Shown in pieces: positions 62,154 to 64,000 of a stretch of 64,000 nucleotides of DNA. A program made the position numbers and the translations under genes. Source of the stretch: Dehalococcoidia bacterium. Lineage in GTDB: Bacteria > Chloroflexota > Dehalococcoidia > GIF9 > AB-539-J10. Within the stretch, counting starts at the first letter, position 1; every line of letters begins with the position of its first letter. The notes beneath the pieces were generated by a model that saw nothing but the letters and a program-made list of their open reading frames with translations, was not told the DNA's origin and ran no database searches. The stretch lies in NCBI GenBank assembly GCA_003562475.1, contig PWUU01000077.1, positions 1-64,000 on the forward strand, in the 5' to 3' direction.

Positions 62154-63437
62154 ATGCCTGAATCCATTGGATCTACAGTTGTGTATGTGCTCCTGGCACT
62201 TGCTCTCGCTATTGCCACGGCTTTGACGGTCGCGCGGGTGGAGCGACGCCGCTTTCTGCAGACTGTGAAGAGCGTGGTGGCTGCGGCGTCGACCGGGACG
62301 GGGCGGCAGGGAGCCTCCGGCGGCGAGCCTCGGCCTTCCAGGGAGTATCATGCCGTCACGCAAGCCTTTGATCGAGTGGCTGAGGAATTGCGCGATCGAA
62401 TGGCGCGTGTCGAACAGGAACGACAGGCGGTCTTATCCGTGTTGTCCTGTCTAAGTGATGGAGTCCTCGTCACCGATGCCAACGGGATCATCGTGTTGGC
62501 GAACAGGTCGCAGCAGGAACGATTGGGACTTCCTGAGCATCGCGTTCTTGGACGGAGCCTCATTGAGGTGATGCATGATCACGAGGTGCACGAGCTGGTG
62601 CAAAGGTGCCTCGCCTCGGACATGGAGCAGAAGGCTCTCGTCGAGACCGAGCCCGGCAGGCGATTTGTAAACGTGAGCGCAACGCCACTGGGTCGGCGCG
62701 AAGGGTGTGCGGTTGTTTTCCAGGACAAAACCGAGTTGAGGCGTTTGGAGAAGGTGCGACGAGACTTCGTTGCGAATATCTCGCACGAATTGCGGACACC
62801 ACTGACCACACTCAAACTGCTGTCCGAAACTCTTGGCCCCGGAAGGGGAGATGATGTGACAGTTGTGAGTGACTACGTCTCCCGGATCGGAATTGAGGTG
62901 GATCGGTTGAGCCAGCTTGTTGATGAGCTCGGCGAGTTGTCCCTCATCGAGAGCGGCCAGGTGGCTTTGGAGAGGATACCTGTCAGTGTCGGTGCGGTCA
63001 TCGCGCGCGCGTTTGAACGTTTGGAAGCACAGGCGTCGCGGGCTGGCTTGGAGTTGGAAGTAAGTGTGGCCGATAATCTGCCCGCACCGCGAGGAGACGA
63101 ACGCCGGCTTGAGCAGGTTCTGGTGAATCTGCTGCACAATGCCATCAAGTTCACCCCGGAAGGGGGCAGCATCAGAGTTGCAGCGGAAGAGGCTGACGGA
63201 GAGGTTCGGGTCATGGTGGAGGACACCGGCATTGGCATTCCGCAGGAAGATTTGGACAGGGTGTTTGAGAGGTTCTACAAGACGGACAAGTCACGCGCCA
63301 GCTCCGGTACCGGACTGGGACTGGCGATCGCGCGCCACATAATTGGTGGGCATGGTGGCAGGATATGGGTGGAGAGTGTAGAGGGAAGGGGTTCGAAGTT
63401 TTCGTTCACCTTGCCGGTCGTCGATGCTGGTACCTGA
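62154..63437 (+). CDS. phoR: PAS-containing sensor histidine kinase (PhoR-like)
   Basis: RRDFVANISHELRTPLTTLKLLSETL; LVNLLHNAIKFTPEGGSIRV; GTGLGLAIARHIIGGHGGRIWVES. Confidence 0.83.
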   Translation: MPESIGSTVVYVLLALALAIATALTVARVERRRFLQTVKSVVAAASTGTGRQGASGGEPRPSREYHAVTQAFDRVAEELRDRMARVEQERQAVLSVLSCLSDGVLVTDANGIIVLANRSQQERLGLPEHRVLGRSLIEVMHDHEVHELVQRCLASDMEQKALVETEPGRRFVNVSATPLGRREGCAVVFQDKTELRRLEKVRRDFVANISHELRTPLTTLKLLSETLGPGRGDDVTVVSDYVSRIGIEVDRLSQLVDELGELSLIESGQVALERIPVSVGAVIARAFERLEAQASRAGLELEVSVADNLPAPRGDERRLEQVLVNLLHNAIKFTPEGGSIRVAAEEADGEVRVMVEDTGIGIPQEDLDRVFERFYKTDKSRASSGTGLGLAIARHIIGGHGGRIWVESVEGRGSKFSFTLPVVDAGT

Positions 63438-63464
63438 TAGCTGGAGTTGTGCCGCTTGTGCGTG

Positions 63465-64000
63465 TCAGTCTGCTTCTGGCTTTGTCTCTTCCATCTTGCC
63501 GGTAACAGCGAAGACGACCCTCTCACATATGTTCGTCACGCGGTCGGCACTGCGCTCAAGGTTATGGGCGACCCAGATTAGGCGGGTGGCCCTTGTGATT
63601 GTTCTGGGGTCTTCTATCATGAAGGTAAGCAGTTCTCTGAAGATCTGGTCGTAGAGACCGTCGACCTCATCGTCTCGCGCAGCGATCCTTCTGGCGGCGT
63701 CTGCATCACGACTCGAAAAGGCCTCGAGGCTTTCGCGGAGCATATGGGTAGTCTTTTCAACCATGCGCGGTATGTCGATTAGCGGCTTGAGCGGCGGTTC
63801 GTCACCGATCATGACGACCACGCGTGCGATACCCTCGGCGTAATCGCCGATGCGTTCCAGTTCAGTGACTATGCTGAGTACGGACACGATCGTTCGAAGG
63901 TCTCCTGCCATCGGCTGTTGGGTAGCGATCAGTTGAATGCATTGCTCCTCTATGGTGAACCGCTTGCGATTCACGTGGATGTCATCGTTGATTATCTGTC
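63465..64000 (-). CDS. phoU: Phosphate transport regulator PhoU, partial (continues past window end)
   Basis: IINDDIHVNRKRFTIEEQCIQLIATQQPMAGDLRTIVSVLSIVTELERIGDYAEGIARVV. The frame stays open to position 64000, so GTG 63974 is not the start. Confidence 0.9.
   Translation of the reverse strand, partial: QIINDDIHVNRKRFTIEEQCIQLIATQQPMAGDLRTIVSVLSIVTELERIGDYAEGIARVVVMIGDEPPLKPLIDIPRMVEKTTHMLRESLEAFSSRDADAARRIAARDDEVDGLYDQIFRELLTFMIEDPRTITRATRLIWVAHNLERSADRVTNICERVVFAVTGKMEETKPEAD

Overview
The window has two contrasting halves. This split was judged by eye from ORF spacing, not computed. (A) ~1-27.3 kb is accessory and partly decayed. It contains IS21-like terminal repeats abutting a DtxR/MntR-type repressor that has lost its HTH, an iron ABC importer, and a ~13.6 kb stretch bracketed by two degenerate tRNA-Ser-like 3' halves. 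That stretch carries an aspartate/hydantoin-racemase family protein, N-carbamoyl-amino-acid hydrolase, TRAP DctPQM, M20 amidohydrolase, D-cysteine-desulfhydrase-like protein, malate/L-lactate dehydrogenase family protein and an MFS permease. IS3-like and IS1182-like transposase remnants, a dodecin, a PAC2 protein, an FGGY-kinase remnant, a cupin and an enolase-superfamily/FAH cluster are also present. (B) ~27.4-64 kb is compact housekeeping DNA: pth, LOG-like, enolase, MBL, gap, ECF sigma/anti-sigma, dnaX, recR, recO, a Trk K+ module, HIT, rpoD, dnaG, ppsA, two MFS paralogs, AddA/AddB-like helicase-nucleases, a DRE-TIM metallolyase + PanB cluster, phoB/phoR, and partial phoU at the right edge. 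Gene content suggests a Chloroflexota (Dehalococcoidia-like) genome; this is inference only. The best candidate for something undescribed is a perfect-consensus promoter (TTGACA-N16-TATAAT, ~23540-23567) driving a ~145-nt leader with several nested or mutually exclusive pairings ahead of a 66-aa ORF. No rRNA, intact tRNA or CRISPR array was seen.
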